Below, piece by piece: positions 35,587 through 47,333 of a stretch of 64,000 bases of DNA. The notes beneath the pieces were generated by a model, which was not told where the DNA came from, ran no database searches, and saw only the letters and a program-made list of their open reading frames with translations. The number at the start of each line of letters is the position of its first letter. Within the stretch, counting starts at the first letter, position 1. Location: positions 434,531-498,530 of the forward strand of contig JACVRA010000210.1 in assembly GCA_019828545.1 (NCBI GenBank), in the 5' to 3' direction. This DNA is from Paracamarosporium sp. OC-R06-R3. Taxonomy: Eukaryota; Ascomycota; Dothideomycetes; Pleosporales; Didymosphaeriaceae. The position numbers and the translations under genes were made by a program.

Positions 35587-36786
35587 AAACGGAGCTGGCA
35601 ATGGCTGTAGAGCTCATGCTTTGATTCGATGGCGTTATGCAGGGTCGGTGCACTCATGGTGTTTGTGTTTAAGAAACTTGGGTATGGATGCGAGGGTCTT
35701 TTGGCCACATGTTCAAGGCATGGTACCGGTGTTTGGTTGACCATGTCAGCGACGGTTGACAAATGAGAATAGTTCAAGGTCGTATGCGATCAATATTTCA
35801 CACGTGAGTCTGAGTCGTCGACCATGGAAATGGGACGGTTAGTCTACAAGATTACTAACCATTGGTCCTTTTCTTCACGTCGTAGTATGCTTGAGCCGTG
35901 TCTCGTGGTTCATATCAGTGTGAGTCTCCATACGATTTAGACTGCCGCTGCGCCTGTCGACGCTGAACGTACAGTCCACACTGTGTGCGAGTACAGATTT
36001 AATTTCTATCAGTGCCTTTTTTCTTTCTTTCTTATCGACGACCAGACCAAGCATTGCAGCCTTCACGGCAGACGCGTTGGATATCGACCGTATCCCTGCC
36101 GGGCTAGCGATTCACAGGCTGGGAGCTCTCTATAACCTACCCACACCAATAAGCGAGGACGATGTGTCTCGGAAGCATGCCGAGGCCAATGGGCAGACGT
36201 AGCGAGAGTTTCGTAAGAAAACCCGACGGGCGGGGTTGCCGGTAAGAGCGCAGGAATCTGGTTGGCTGCGACAAAAAATGCCGGAATCCAATCGGCATAA
36301 AGAGCCGAATGGGTGAGCTAAGCGCCGCGGGTGCAAGGCACCCTGGAAGCCCTTATGTGGTGATCCATCGATATTTGTTCGAGGAGTGTGGGATGCCTGG
36401 TGTATTCTCGTTACGAATCGTATAGCGGATGGCAGCGTTATGGTACCCACTAATGCGTCTATCGGCGGAAGGTTTTTTTTTCCGGCGAATGACGGATGCT
36501 TCACAAGGGTGATGGGCTTACTTCTTGACACGTGTGAATTATTATCCATAGTCCTTGGGACGGACTGCCGAGCCAGTGTCTTTGACTGAATGAGCTGCAG
36601 AATAAGGTACTATCATCTAATAAGGAAAAATCGATGGCTTCGCTTATGTCCCTAAAATAACTAATCTTGAGAGAAATCTTGAAAAACCGAATACTGAATT
36701 GGGTATCATGTAGCTACCGGTCCGTGTCACAAGAGGTATAGCATTCGAAAACGAGACTGGCGAACGTGCCAGAAGGATGAAGCGGT
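35587..36786. other. Convergent intergenic region, no gene seen
   Basis: 1.2 kb lie between the POL2 stop and the stop of the Zn2Cys6 gene. A 139-codon minus-strand frame (36549-36130) has no family character. No RNA gene or repeat was recognised. Confidence 0.5.
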
Positions 36787-38689
36787 TCAATCCATGCCCC
36801 ATTCGCTTTTGAGCGCATTGACAATCCATTCGGTCGGCCAACGCTGGCTATGTTCAAGGTTGGCCAGTATTCCCATGACTTCTCTTCTTTCTTCTTGATT
36901 GGAAAGCAGAGGTCCCCATATGAAGATGGTGTGGCAAAACATGATGAGGCATGTGATGCACTCAGGCGAGCTTTTGCAAGAACCACATATTGCTCGGGCA
37001 TGCTCAAGAATTTGATCCTAACATAATTTAGCAACATGGCACAGCAGTGCTAAATGATGTGCCGTACGTCTATTTCTGAGCTTTTGTGTCCTGCAAAGCG
37101 CCTTGCGAATTTTGGGCCGGGTTTGTAGGTGAGTAGGAGAATGTAGCAAAAGTGATGGAACCCAAAAGCTACGGCTGGTATTTGTTAGGCCTTTTCTCGG
37201 GATATATATACAGAACGTACCGTGCCAATCCGCACTAAAGTAGATCTCAGGAAACATGCTGTTTTCTCTGCTGTGACCGCTGTAGATTGGGTCGAAGCTG
37301 TTTGGGCGGTTCGCTTTCCAGCTTTCGATATCGTCCCATAATCCCTGCCATTGCTGCATTCTCAGAGCAGGTTCTGCAGTGTTATTCCTATCAAAACAAT
37401 AATTGGCAACACGAGCACAATTCCAAATCATCTGGTTTGCCCACGCCGTCTCCAGTCCCAGCCTAGCCAAAGGGTGATGATCTTTCGTGGAGGTGGGTGT
37501 GGGGTGCAGCTGTAACGAAAAGTCGACGTTCGGAGGTTGCTGGGTGATGGTGGCATTGTACAAGCACTGGCGTACGTAGACCCAAAAAGCTGCTTCGCGT
37601 AGAGTAGGAGCTGATGGATCAACCGTGGTCGTTTGCGAGGAACGTAGAATAGCAGAGGTGCCGGCTAAATGCTGTTCATAATCGGCGCCTGAGCTGGAGG
37701 GGACGTTGAGCTGTTCAAAGAAACGCAGAATGACAATGGCGCAAAGCAAATCGTCGTCGTGCAGAGCGGTGTTGAGATTGAGTCGTTCGATAACAAGGGC
37801 AAGGCAGGCTTGATATGCCTCCTCGGCCGTGGTATCATCTCGCAAATGGCGCGCGGCGAAACATACGACGGCATGGAGCAAGATTGAACAGCGACTTACT
37901 TGATCCGGCACACGCAGGGTGAATTGGCGTGCTGGGTCCGTCCCATCTAACCACCGCCCCAGGTCTTGTGATCGGTCAGTCAATCGCATTCCTCAGGACA
38001 CGTTGCAACTTACGTTCAGCGAAGTGATGTACGAGCTTTGCATCACGGCGGATGACTGGGATAGATTCTCTATCGTGTACTTAGTCCATGCACCTGCATT
38101 GCTGTAGAACTAAAGGCTAATACCTCCTTAGCTTACTTTGGTAGCGCTGTAGAGAAGGTGGCCGGCACCGCGACGCCTCCGCTGGCTTGGGTACTCGCAG
38201 GTGAAGCGACGTTGGATAAGAATGGAGAAGCGTCCGGCTGCTGTAGTCCTTGTGTCGCCTTCCCGGAGGCTTGCACGTAGAATTGAGGATCGTAGCCAGG
38301 TGTGCTCCCCATGGAATTGCGCTGACGTCGACTTGGCGCTAAGACTACCTCGTCGTCATGTCCGCCGTCAACATCCATCTCTTCTATCTCTGTTTCTATT
38401 TGCACCGTTGTTGCACTTGACGATCCTGTCTCCGGATTGTAGTCGCGGAATTTGGTCTGCGGCGTCTCCCATTGACAATCGCGATTTTTCTTTGCGCAGT
38501 TCCCACACGTTGGCTTTATCTCGTCACCTATTCTTGGTTGATAAGGCGGCTTTCACATCGTTGAGGCTATTTACATTTGACGCGACGTTGGCGGCATGTT
38601 AGACTTCCACCGACTGATCAGCGAGCCAATTTTCGCTACAGCATCGTAACGGGCACTCACCAACCACTTTTGGAGCGGTATTTGCCCAT
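36787..38689 (-). CDS. Zn2Cys6 transcription factor, seven exons
   Basis: Exons were reconstructed as 38689-38661, 38603-38575, 38527-38137, 38069-38014, 37964-37221, 37174-37068 and 37017-36787. All six introns are 46-67 bp and phase-consistent, giving 528 residues. The zinc cluster (residues 10-36) is spread over the first three exons. It begins GCLTCRQRRVKC, continues DEIKPTCGNCAKKNRDC, and has C-x2-C-x6-C-x6-C-x2-C-x6-C spacing. A basic/polar linker follows. The regulatory domain starts at DAKLVHHFAEHLGRWLDGTD and includes FTLRVPDQVSRCSILLHAVV and the late 'ILLLTYKPGPKFARR' and 'EWIVNALKSEWGMD'. Without splicing the gene looks like three fragments. It is a DNA-binding nuclear regulator with unknown targets. 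It is divergent from the AnmK-like gene about 1 kb away. Confidence 0.85.
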
Positions 38690-39679
38690 GGTGCGTGAGA
38701 TTCGAGTGAATTATTCGCAATGTGAGTCTCAGAGGTTATCCACCGTAATATGCAAGAAGTCGAGTCGACACTGTTTGAGCGAATGTGGGAACGAAGACTT
38801 TATCCCCGCTATAGCATGACGTTAGACGCATAATCAGGCCGAACGATTAATCATGATTCGCCTCGTTAACGCCGCCCTACCCTTTTGTCTGGAAAACACG
38901 CAGTCCCCGTCATGGGTTGCCGAGCCGAATAGACGCGTGACGGCAAACTAGGCCGACCAAGTCATGTACGAGAAGGACCCTCATCAGGCCTGGAGTGAAA
39001 TGGTACAGGACGATGTCCACGGCGTTTGCCCCTTGCGGCACAGCCTTACGGCTCGGCCCTTCTAGCCGTTCTTCCCAGACATACATGAGGACTTCAGTGC
39101 CCACATTGCCCACATGCTGTCAGGGAAGAGGCAGAGGCAGGGCGCATTATCGATTCACCTAGCCCAACCACTATACCGGCGTGCAGCCCCGACGACGCAT
39201 GCTGCACTTATTCTCACTGCCCAGTTGGCATGTTCGCCCAAAGATGCGCCTGCTGCGTCTTATGACTCGGTTCGAAGAGCATACTACAACATCCGTCTTG
39301 TGAGCACCATCTATGCACATGTTCTTGGACATTCAAAAGGCTTGATTGTATAGACAAGCATGCAATAAAAAAACGGCCTGAAGACGAAGGCCTAGCTTTG
39401 TCACCGTGATGGGCTAGCCTCATATAGAAAATCGAATCGAATTTCCAAGCTTCCCCGTTATAGTGGATCGCACGTGATGTTGTTCGCTGTTCACAAACCG
39501 GGCTTCGTAACGAAGGAGGAGCCGTGTGCCGAAACGCACGCCATATCTTCCACATGCCCTCTGTAACGATTACGTCTGTGGCCTCTTCGTTTTCTCTCAA
39601 ATGACCTAAGAGTATCGAAGCCTAAAACAGGCGGCGATGCTCTGTCCCACTCTGCCCACCACTTCTTTGGCTTGCTGTT
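38690..39679. other. Divergent intergenic region, no gene seen
   Basis: 990 bp between the start of the Zn2Cys6 gene and the start of the AnmK-like gene hold both promoters. Frames up to 128 codons lack family features. Confidence 0.5.
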
Positions 39680-41146
39680 ATGGCTGCTACAACCACCCTA
39701 CCCATCCTCGTTCGAACAGATTCAGCAACGGCGCAGTCACCTCTGAAGATGGCTGCGCCTCAGGATGTCCTCGATTCCTCAGGCAATCATCTTAAAAATT
39801 CTCTAGACGTCACCGTGCTAGGAATGTGCTCTGGGGCCGCGTTGGAGGAGGTATCTTGCGTTCTGCTTCGCTACAGACAAGAGAGTCCTGATGAACCCCT
39901 CCGGATGTCTATGCTCAAGGTATTGTGAAATCACTACCAACATGGGTCCTAGGATTGACAAAGATGTCAGTACGAAACAGCCGTCGTACCTCTTCCGCTA
40001 CGAACGAAAATACTGAACTTGCTTCGCGACCATCCTAAGAATCCAAACGCCATGATCCACGTACATAGTATGCTCGGCTACATGTACTCGACAGCAGTCA
40101 AATGCTTCCTCAGCAATAACAGCATATCCGTTGAATCGGTCCATCTAATTGCGTCACGGGCTGATTCGATTCCTCCGTCTGTGGTGCCCACTTTGCATCC
40201 CGCTCAGGTGGTTGGAGAAACAAGTCCAGCCTTCGAGAGCTGGACCGCTGTAGTCGCTGCAGATACGAGTATCACGACCGCGTCAAACCTACCCGTAACA
40301 CGGAGACCAATCAATGTGCACAGCCCGACCGCGGGACCTCCAATTGACAGTCTTCTCCTTCAACACCCCACGAAGTTCCGCGTCTGCATGACCATCAACG
40401 AACTCTTGATCATCACTATAATCCCATCAGCCGACAGCAAGCCCAAAATCGCACCACCTAGCGTAGTCTGCGGTCCAGGCACCATATTCATAGATTACAC
40501 CATGCGCTACGCGACCTCGAATCACACCCGGAACGACGATAATGGGACTTATGCCTCGAAAGGCACAGTCAACCACAACGTTGTCGACCGCTTGCTCAAA
40601 GCCAACGATTACTCAACACGCATACCCCCTCTCCATATCGCGACCGAAATGTTTGGTCAACACGAAGCGCAAAACGTCATCGACGAGTGTCTCTTCCTCG
40701 GAATGACAGACTACGACACCGTCGCTACCATAACACGCATCACTGCTGAGAATATCTTGCGTCAGTACCGCAGACTGGTCGCCGCGTACTGTTCCCCAGA
40801 CCAGAAAATCGACGAGATCTTCGTCTGCGGTCCTGGTGCACGAAACACGGATATTATCGATTACATGGAAGAAACGCTACCCACCGACGTCATTACGCGA
40901 CCGCTTGACGACATTGGTATACCGGGTGATGCGAAGGAAGCCGTGTGCTGCGCGCAGCTGGGATTGGAAACGATACTGAAGCATGCGACGAATGAGGATG
41001 GCCCGTTCGAGCGGAGCCATCAGAATTCGATCATGGGAGGCGTCGTCAAAGGGAAACACTGGGATAAGGTACGGGCGCATGTCACAAGATTTAGTAGTGG
41101 GAAGGAAGCGGCTGCTGTCCAGCGCATTGTGGTGGAGAAGTCATGA
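39680..41146 (+). CDS. Degenerate AnmK-like (UPF0075) sugar-kinase homologue
   Basis: Exons 39680-39919 and 39971-41146 (intron 51 bp, phase 0) encode 471 residues. The fold is that of anhydro-N-acetylmuramic acid kinase (AnmK), which recycles bacterial peptidoglycan sugar. Retained landmarks are LDVTVLGMCSG (first ATP loop), CGPGTIFIDYTMRYAT, EIFVCGPGARNTDIIDYM and GIPGDAKEAVCCAQLGLE near the C-terminus. Key positions are lost. The bacterial GTSxDG loop reads GAALEE here. The YDTGPGN segment holding the catalytic aspartate reads VVCGPGT. The 'NIGGIAN' strand is replaced by INELLIITII. It is therefore probably a pseudoenzyme or has changed function. The N-terminal 45 residues are disordered. 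Neighbours give no pathway hint. Confidence 0.8.
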
Positions 41147-42075
41147 GTTATGTTTCTACGCTGGCAAGGATTTACGACGTCTTTATGATAACCGATGATT
41201 TTGACAAGCGACTATATTTCTAGGGTGTACATATATACAAGGACGCAGGAGGAGATTCGAACTTGGGCAGTAGAGGGACAGTCGTGATAATTTCAAGAGA
41301 TATCCAGGTCATCCGGAGGGTTGCATCAGTTTTCGCGACTTCCCTACTTCTGGCAAAGCGTTATTGGTCACGGCAAATCGAGCCGCAGCAATACATCAAG
41401 CTCTCACTCATAGGTCGGCCTCGTCTGTCGGTAGCCGTCATGCATAGCAACTTTTACCTGTTGAAGACATTGCTGCATCGACTGTCGAACTTTGATTGAT
41501 GGGACACAGTTCCGTCGGGTCGCGCATGCAGATCGGCCGATGCGCTCGGAGTTGTAGAATGACGTATGAGGAGCAAGTGATGATCCGAGGTGAGGGGTTA
41601 GAAAATGGCTTTAACGTTCGACGCGACTTTCCTTTCGAATACCCCAACAGCTTCGACACGAGAAAGCTCGCGTATTCACATGTCAGCGAAATGGAAGCTG
41701 TCGGCGCGGTAGTATTCCACAAAGTTCTTACGATCTCGCGTTCTTCCTTTGAAAACATGTTCATCGTTTTGTGCTCAAATTCTTGGATTAAACATTATGT
41801 ACTCAAACCCAGATACACCGTACCACTCGTAGAGCGACGGGGATCTGAGTGTTCCTAATGCGCAGAGGCAATCTAGCATGATCTCAGCCCTAAGTCCAGA
41901 GACAATCGACCATGCCACCCCACCCGTTTCTATATTCTCTAGAACCATATGATAAAAATAAAAAGCGAAGCGCCAATCTTTGGGCTCTGCATACAAGTAT
42001 CGTAAGCCGACATTCCAACCTGGTGGTATTCCAGCCAACTCACCATATCAGCAACGCCCCCCCCTCCCTCTACCA
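41147..42075. other. Convergent intergenic region, no gene seen
   Basis: Plus-strand frames of 78-123 codons and minus-strand frames of 87-108 codons occur without recognisable content. Nothing else was seen. Confidence 0.45.
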
Positions 42076-42705
42076 TCAACAAACTCTTCCAGCCCACACT
42101 CCATCTATCCCAATCTCAATCCCTGTGCCCATTTCTCCTCCCGCATCCACCACAGCTACCACAACCATTTGATGTGTATCCCCGCTCACGTGCACCTTTC
42201 CACCGGTCTTCACCCATTTTCCACCTCCAGCAAGCACTCTACTCCCACAGCTTACTCCGTTCAAAAAGACGTCGAATCTCGCGCTGCTTTTGGATCCAAA
42301 AGTCCCGCCAGTCCACATCCAAGCCGAGCAATCTACGGCAGAGTTCGTTGAGATGACCACCGACTGGGAGAGTGTGATGGTAGACGCATTCGTGCTGTTG
42401 CTGAGCGCGTGGTAGAAGTGGTTGCCCGAGTGCGCGGCCCCTTTAACCAAGCCGTGGGACTCCCAGGAGCCGGTTGTGTAGATTGCCCATGGGTTGATGC
42501 TATCTGATTCGAAGGACGGGTTCTGTACGATGTTTGCGCATGTGGCGGTGGAAGCACGCGGGACTAGTTGAACGTCGTTTGATAGCTCGCTGCGTGTTGT
42601 GGGGAATGGTGAGACGAGTTCCAGTGGGTGTGCACATGTCGTTGTGCTCTGAGATGCGAGCACCAATGTGGAGAAGACTGATAATGCGGAAGAAATGGTG
42701 CGCAT
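42076..42705 (-). CDS. Secreted protein with a carbohydrate-binding-like beta-sandwich
   Basis: A 209-residue single-exon frame starts at MRTISSALSVFSTLVLASQS, a good signal peptide (cleavage around residues 22-24). After a propeptide-like stretch ending LVPR, the mature domain opens with CANIVQNPSFESDSINPWAI. The 'NPSFES...W' motif starts many fungal CBM4/9/22-like or DUF domains. Asn-Ser/Thr sequons in SNSTNAST and the cysteine pair context (DCSAWMWTG...GVSCGS) fit an extracellular jelly-roll. Function unknown; it may bind cell-wall polysaccharide. An upstream ATG at 42759 would add an unlike 18-residue leader. Confidence 0.75.
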   Translation of the reverse strand: MRTISSALSVFSTLVLASQSTTTCAHPLELVSPFPTTRSELSNDVQLVPRASTATCANIVQNPSFESDSINPWAIYTTGSWESHGLVKGAAHSGNHFYHALSNSTNASTITLSQSVVISTNSAVDCSAWMWTGGTFGSKSSARFDVFLNGVSCGSRVLAGGGKWVKTGGKVHVSGDTHQMVVVAVVDAGGEMGTGIEIGIDGVWAGRVC

Positions 42706-43573
42706 ACTGGGGGATACAATATAGAGCATCTCAAAATGTACGTAAGAGGTACAAAACACAAGTAGGACGTGAGATATGCCTATTAAAAACGATAATAATT
42801 AACAAAAAGCCCCGGAAAAGAAAGAGACAGAAAGAAAAGAGCGATGCGAACAGAGCCGAAATCCGTGAGAGGGACATGAAGGGAAGGTAAAATAGGAACA
42901 CGGTTGTTGGCCTATGCAACCACACCCACACCCTTGAATAGACAAGTCCGCACCGTGCACGCACAGATGATATGCAACAATTCTTAGGCTACATGTTAGC
43001 AGTCCTAGCAGCTAGTTCAAAGATGTTTCGCCTCTTGGCAAGGGTGAATGGCTGGCTCTGTTGAACGAACAGCAACTAGCTGAAACACGAGGCTCAAAAA
43101 AAGGAGGCGATTTTCTGGAAGCGTAGACAGCCTTCGGTGCTGAAGCGAAATTATACACTAGGAAAGGAGGGACCAATGACATCTGCCTAAAAGGGTAGAC
43201 GCAGTGAAAGCTGAAAAGTGTGCTAGACTTAAACCGACTAGCGCGAAAATGGAATCGGAGAGCTCCGTCCATGGGTGTCTGCCCCAGCGTGTGGGGGATC
43301 GACTGGCGCACATCAGTCGGCAGCGAGATTGAGAAGCTGATCTGCGGCAAGGTCAAGGAAGGTTGTCGGAGCGACGGGACGGACGGCGTCGAATGAGGGA
43401 CAAGGATAGGCATATGAAGAATACAGTGATCAAAGTTTCGCACCTATCTAGCAGCTGCAAATCTCCGTCACGCCGCGCATGTTCCAACCATGCCGCTGAA
43501 ATGCATCGAACAGCAAAGCGCAAATCCAAGCTAATTCCCTTCTTTTTTTTTTTTCTTTTTTCTTTGACAATCG
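42706..43573. other. Intergenic region with a poly-T tract
   Basis: This lies between the secreted-protein start and the GGA stop, on the same strand. A 143-codon minus-strand frame is unconvincing. At about 43541-43565 a T-rich run (A-rich on the transcribed minus strand) lies directly after the GGA stop codon and may belong to its 3' end. Confidence 0.45.
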
Positions 43574-45893
43574 TTATGATACGCCCAGAGAGGGGATTTC
43601 ACCCATCTCGTTCTTACTTTGGCCTCCCACCGAATAAGTCACTTTCCATCTCATCTTGATACTATTGCCAGACCCTCGTTGGACACCATTTAATCGTATG
43701 TTTTGCGTGATGCCGTTGCGTTGATGGGGAGCGAGCGACACACCTGATTGGTGTTCTAATTGCAACTGTGCACCCTACTTTGGAGTTAGCTATTTTCATT
43801 CATCAACAATAGATTTAGAGTGTACCTTTGAGGCTGCTACTTGGAAGGTCAGGTCAGATATGGGCTGGGGAGTGTTGTTCGATATTTGATTGTGCACCAA
43901 AAGTACAGTGTCCGATTCCCTAGACACTTTGAAGACTACGTTTATCATTGTGTTGTTAACTGTTATCTCCTTGGTAGTATCCGGCACAGCCGAAGCAAAA
44001 GTCCATTCATCGTCATCATTGGCTGCAGCGGTGGTGCTCTGTGCCAGGCTGGATGTTGGCGCAGGTATCGCGCCCCCAAGAAGATCGACAGTACCTGACG
44101 CAGTAGGTTGTGACTTGATGGACTGTTGAAAGTGCATAGGCGAGCCTTGACGCGGCGTCGGCGAATTGAGAGCCGCGAAAGGATCAGGAGTGCGAGCTGG
44201 CTGTGGTGGAGGTTGAGCGCGTGCAGATGGTAGAGGCGAGTGTATTTGAGAAGGAGGGCCAGAGCTCGACGTAGAAGCGAAAAGATCATTAATCGACTGC
44301 GCAGCGCTTTGATGCTGCGGAGGTGGTGATTGCGGAACTGGCATTCCAGATAGACCTAGTACTATACATATATTAGCGTAGTTCAAGCACGACTTCGAAA
44401 CTGCTCACCTGAACCATTAGACCCGCCCAACGCTATGCTACCGCTTTGACCGTAGCTTGGGCCGCCCAAAGATAGACCTAACAGGTCATCTTCCAATGCG
44501 TTGCCCTTCTGAGTGGGCTGTTCCGTGCTGGCAGATGCTGAGTTTGAAGCTGCTGGTGCCGGTTCCGGGTCTCCAAAATCGATCAGATTAAGTTCATTAT
44601 TTGGGCCTTTGGAAACGCCGGCTCCACTCGTGCCCAATGTGCCTTGAGGAATTTTGTTTGCCGCCTCGATGTCGCCCTTTTTGAACAGCTTATATCGTTC
44701 TATTGTTCGATTTATGCTGTCGTTGATCTCGAAAAGCTTTGCCACAGCCTCGGTGTCTTCCGACTCTTCTTCGCACATCTTCTGGATTTTTGGGTGGGCA
44801 CTTTGAAGTGCATTGGCAAGTTCCTTCACTGGTTAGTGTTGCTCATCCTCCTGTGTTCTGTCTGGCTGTCATACCTCGAAGACATCACCTTCTTTGATCT
44901 GGTCTCCAGGCTTGTATCCTTGCAGCATTTCTTCAAGGATTCTAGCTTTTTGTTGTATCCGTGAAACTTCCTCTGCAGCCTTCGCGCGCCAATCTGTCTT
45001 GTTCCTGGTGTCATAGCCCGCCATAACTTTCATCAACTTATTGGCCTCTTGCAAGTCCTGTGGACCTCCACGCCGGATAAGTTCCTGAAGTTTTGCGGAC
45101 TGGGCCTCTCGTTCTTCTTCTTCCATTTCTTCGGCCGACCTTAAGTTCTGCCCCAAAATCAGTATAATTTACATTCGCATCACTCCCTTTACATACGTCA
45201 CTTGGATTCAGCACAGCCGCGTCTTCTTTCCGCACTTCAGGGAACATATAACCCTTGTAGCTGAGCAGCCGGTGCATATCCCTTATGAAGCCCAGATCCT
45301 CCTTGTACCGCGAAGTTTGACATATTGTCTGCCGCCACTCCTCTATCAACTCAAGTATTCTGTTCTGCACTCGCGACGGATGGACCGGGGGACGTTCGGG
45401 AAAGCGACGGACTAGCTCGTTAAGAAACTCCTTGGTGCTGATCTGGAGGTGGAAGGGGTATCCACAGTTTTTCACGCAGATATCGAGGAGCTGTGTGGTG
45501 GTTAGCGTTGCGCGCGGGGGCTCCGGAGACGTAGCCGTACGTTAAGCGCGAGCAAGGCAACGTTCTGATTGCGATGGTTTACGTAGTGGACTATAGTGAC
45601 GGCTGCTTCTCGAGGCCTGCAGATGCGCCATCAGCGACTAGTCATAAGCTTTCAGATCGTATACCATACGTGGATCCCTTCTTCGTGTTGATTAGATCGC
45701 TGATCTCGAGATTCAAAGCCAGGTTAGGTTCGAAATTTTGCGGGTCGCATGCATTTACTACCCACAGCTGTCAGAGACGTATGAAGGTCGAGTAAAATGT
45801 CGTACATATGAAGCGCTGCAGCTGTGAAGTCGGTGCCTCCCCCCACCCGCCATAGCGGTCGCGGGCGGCCATCCGCGCGGATGCCGCCTCCAT
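43574..45893 (-). CDS. GGA-type clathrin adaptor (VHS-GAT-GAE domains)
   Basis: Eight exons (45893-45806, 45757-45670, 45616-45541, 45490-45197, 45147-44875, 44823-44409, 44361-43826, 43774-43574) join in frame to 656 residues. GGA proteins are Arf-dependent monomeric adaptors sorting cargo from trans-Golgi to endosome/vacuole. The VHS domain (about 25-165) includes NACDPQNFEPNLALNLEISD, 'INTKKGSTPREAA' and 'LLDICVKNCGYPFHLQISTK'. The GAT domain follows with NLRSAEEMEEEEREAQSAK and NEANKLMKVMAGYD-like helices. A Ser/Pro/Gln-rich hinge carries LIDFGDPE and DDLLGLSLG, clathrin-box-like motifs. The gamma-adaptin ear ends the protein (ITVNNTMINVVFKVSRESD ... MRWKVTYSVGG). Intron 6 has two in-frame acceptors 6 nt apart. 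Yeast has GGA1 and GGA2; which orthologue applies is not decided. Confidence 0.92.
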
Positions 45894-47333
45894 TGATGCC
45901 GGTGGAGCTCGTGCAGCTTCGGGGAGTGAGCTGGGGGCAGTTGAGAGTCGATTTCGGTTTCAGTGGCTGCGCGAGGCGTCAAGCTACGTCTGGCGTTGTC
46001 TGGCGTTGTCTGTGGTGCTCTCTCCAAGTCGATGCGGGCGCGGGGCCTTAAGCGCATAGCCATATCTTGGCGCCACACGTACGACGTAACAAGGGTTGCC
46101 TCCATTCCATCTTCATCTCCGCAAACCCGGGAATGACTTATCTCCTGCATACTCTGAATCTTTCTTACAAGCTGAATTATTCTTGCTGCCCTTGAATGCC
46201 GATGGAAAATGCTATGCACATAGTACATTCTACTCAACCCGCTTGAATAGTACGCTTTCACACAATGGTCAACCTTCGTCAAATATGGAGATGTTAAACT
46301 TTGCCCTGATGCATTTTCGCCATGTGTGGGCGATCAAGACAGTGATGGCTACGGTATCAAGTCAATTCTTGAAGCAGCCTGAGGAACAAAAAGTATACAA
46401 GACAGACAAGCACTGCAATTTCACTATGAGAACATGAGTTACTCGAGCATCTACCTTTATGTTCCGATGTAAGAGTGGCCGATGCTCTCCTGACGTTATG
46501 TTTTACTCTGCCTTTGGCACCCTAGATCAGAATCACAACACCACCCAAGCTCCACCAACACCAACACCAACGTTCATTTTCTGTAAAATGATCAGATCAA
46601 GTTATCCTTAAATTCGAAAACGGGTGATGAAATTGGAAAGATCGCTTTTGTCGGGAAACACTGTTGCCTGTCTCTGTTGATCGTCCTTCGGCGCGAGTCA
46701 TGCCTGTGACTGCAGGATTGCGGCCGCCCTTTCCACTCCACCCACAAAGACGCCTTACAACCCTTCTTTCACCGACCCAATATAATTTGTTCCGGTCTCA
46801 CTTTATAGCTACTGGATCGGGATCCTCACATAGCCACATTCTTCCGATTGGCTGCTGTGGTGTAGGCAGCCACGGCTGTGCTTTGCGACCCCAATACTCT
46901 CATACACTGTGCTACATGCATTGGAAACGTAGATGAAATAGCCAATGGGTTACCTTTCTAGGATAATATCCAAGGCCGAAATGAGCAATGGCTCTGTGCT
47001 TAGGTACCAATTGGTAGTATCCGTTCGCCACACTGCCGCCTGGAGCTGTGGAGTGTGGTTGGACACTCGATGAGGCTAGATATGTGATCTGCATAGGAGC
47101 GCAATTGGAAGGGCGCTCATGAAGAGGCTGTATCTTGATGCCTAGAGTGTAACATACCCCAAGAGAGATTAGTATAAGTACGGACAGTGCACTTTATGAT
47201 CTTCCCTCCCAAAGCAGAGCGGCACGCTTTGTTTACATTCCATAGTAGCATAGTTCTCGTGTCTGCTATCCTCCTACCACTTACTTGTTTATCTTGTCCG
47301 TCTTTCTAGTTTTCTGCACCTTTATCAACCACA
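45894..47333. other. Divergent intergenic region between GGA and the AAA ATPase
   Basis: 1.4 kb without a convincing gene. A 174-codon minus-strand frame overlaps the first GGA exon in another frame and is a shadow. It contains a 10-bp duplication (45991-46010) and an (ACCAAC)-type short repeat near 46555-46572. Confidence 0.5.
45991..46010. repeat. 10-bp tandem duplication (TGGCGTTGTC x2)
   Basis: Two adjacent identical copies lie about 100 bp upstream of the GGA start codon, in its presumed promoter. Confidence 0.65.

Noticed and set aside
36130..36549. 139-codon minus-strand frame in the POL2 to Zn2Cys6 spacer
   Set aside because: No recognisable motif; the spacer is convergent and the frame is probably chance.
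37994..38013. A 22-bp intron in the second Zn2Cys6 gene (donor GTAAGT at 38013, first AG)
   Set aside because: Too short for splicing; the next AG gives a 49-bp intron with the family sequence HHFAEHLGRWLDG.
38014..38120. Alternative reading with NAGAWTKYTIENLSQSS in the second Zn2Cys6 gene
   Set aside because: Phase does not join the downstream exon; the acceptor at 38070 gives IRRDAKLVHHFAE, which fits the family.
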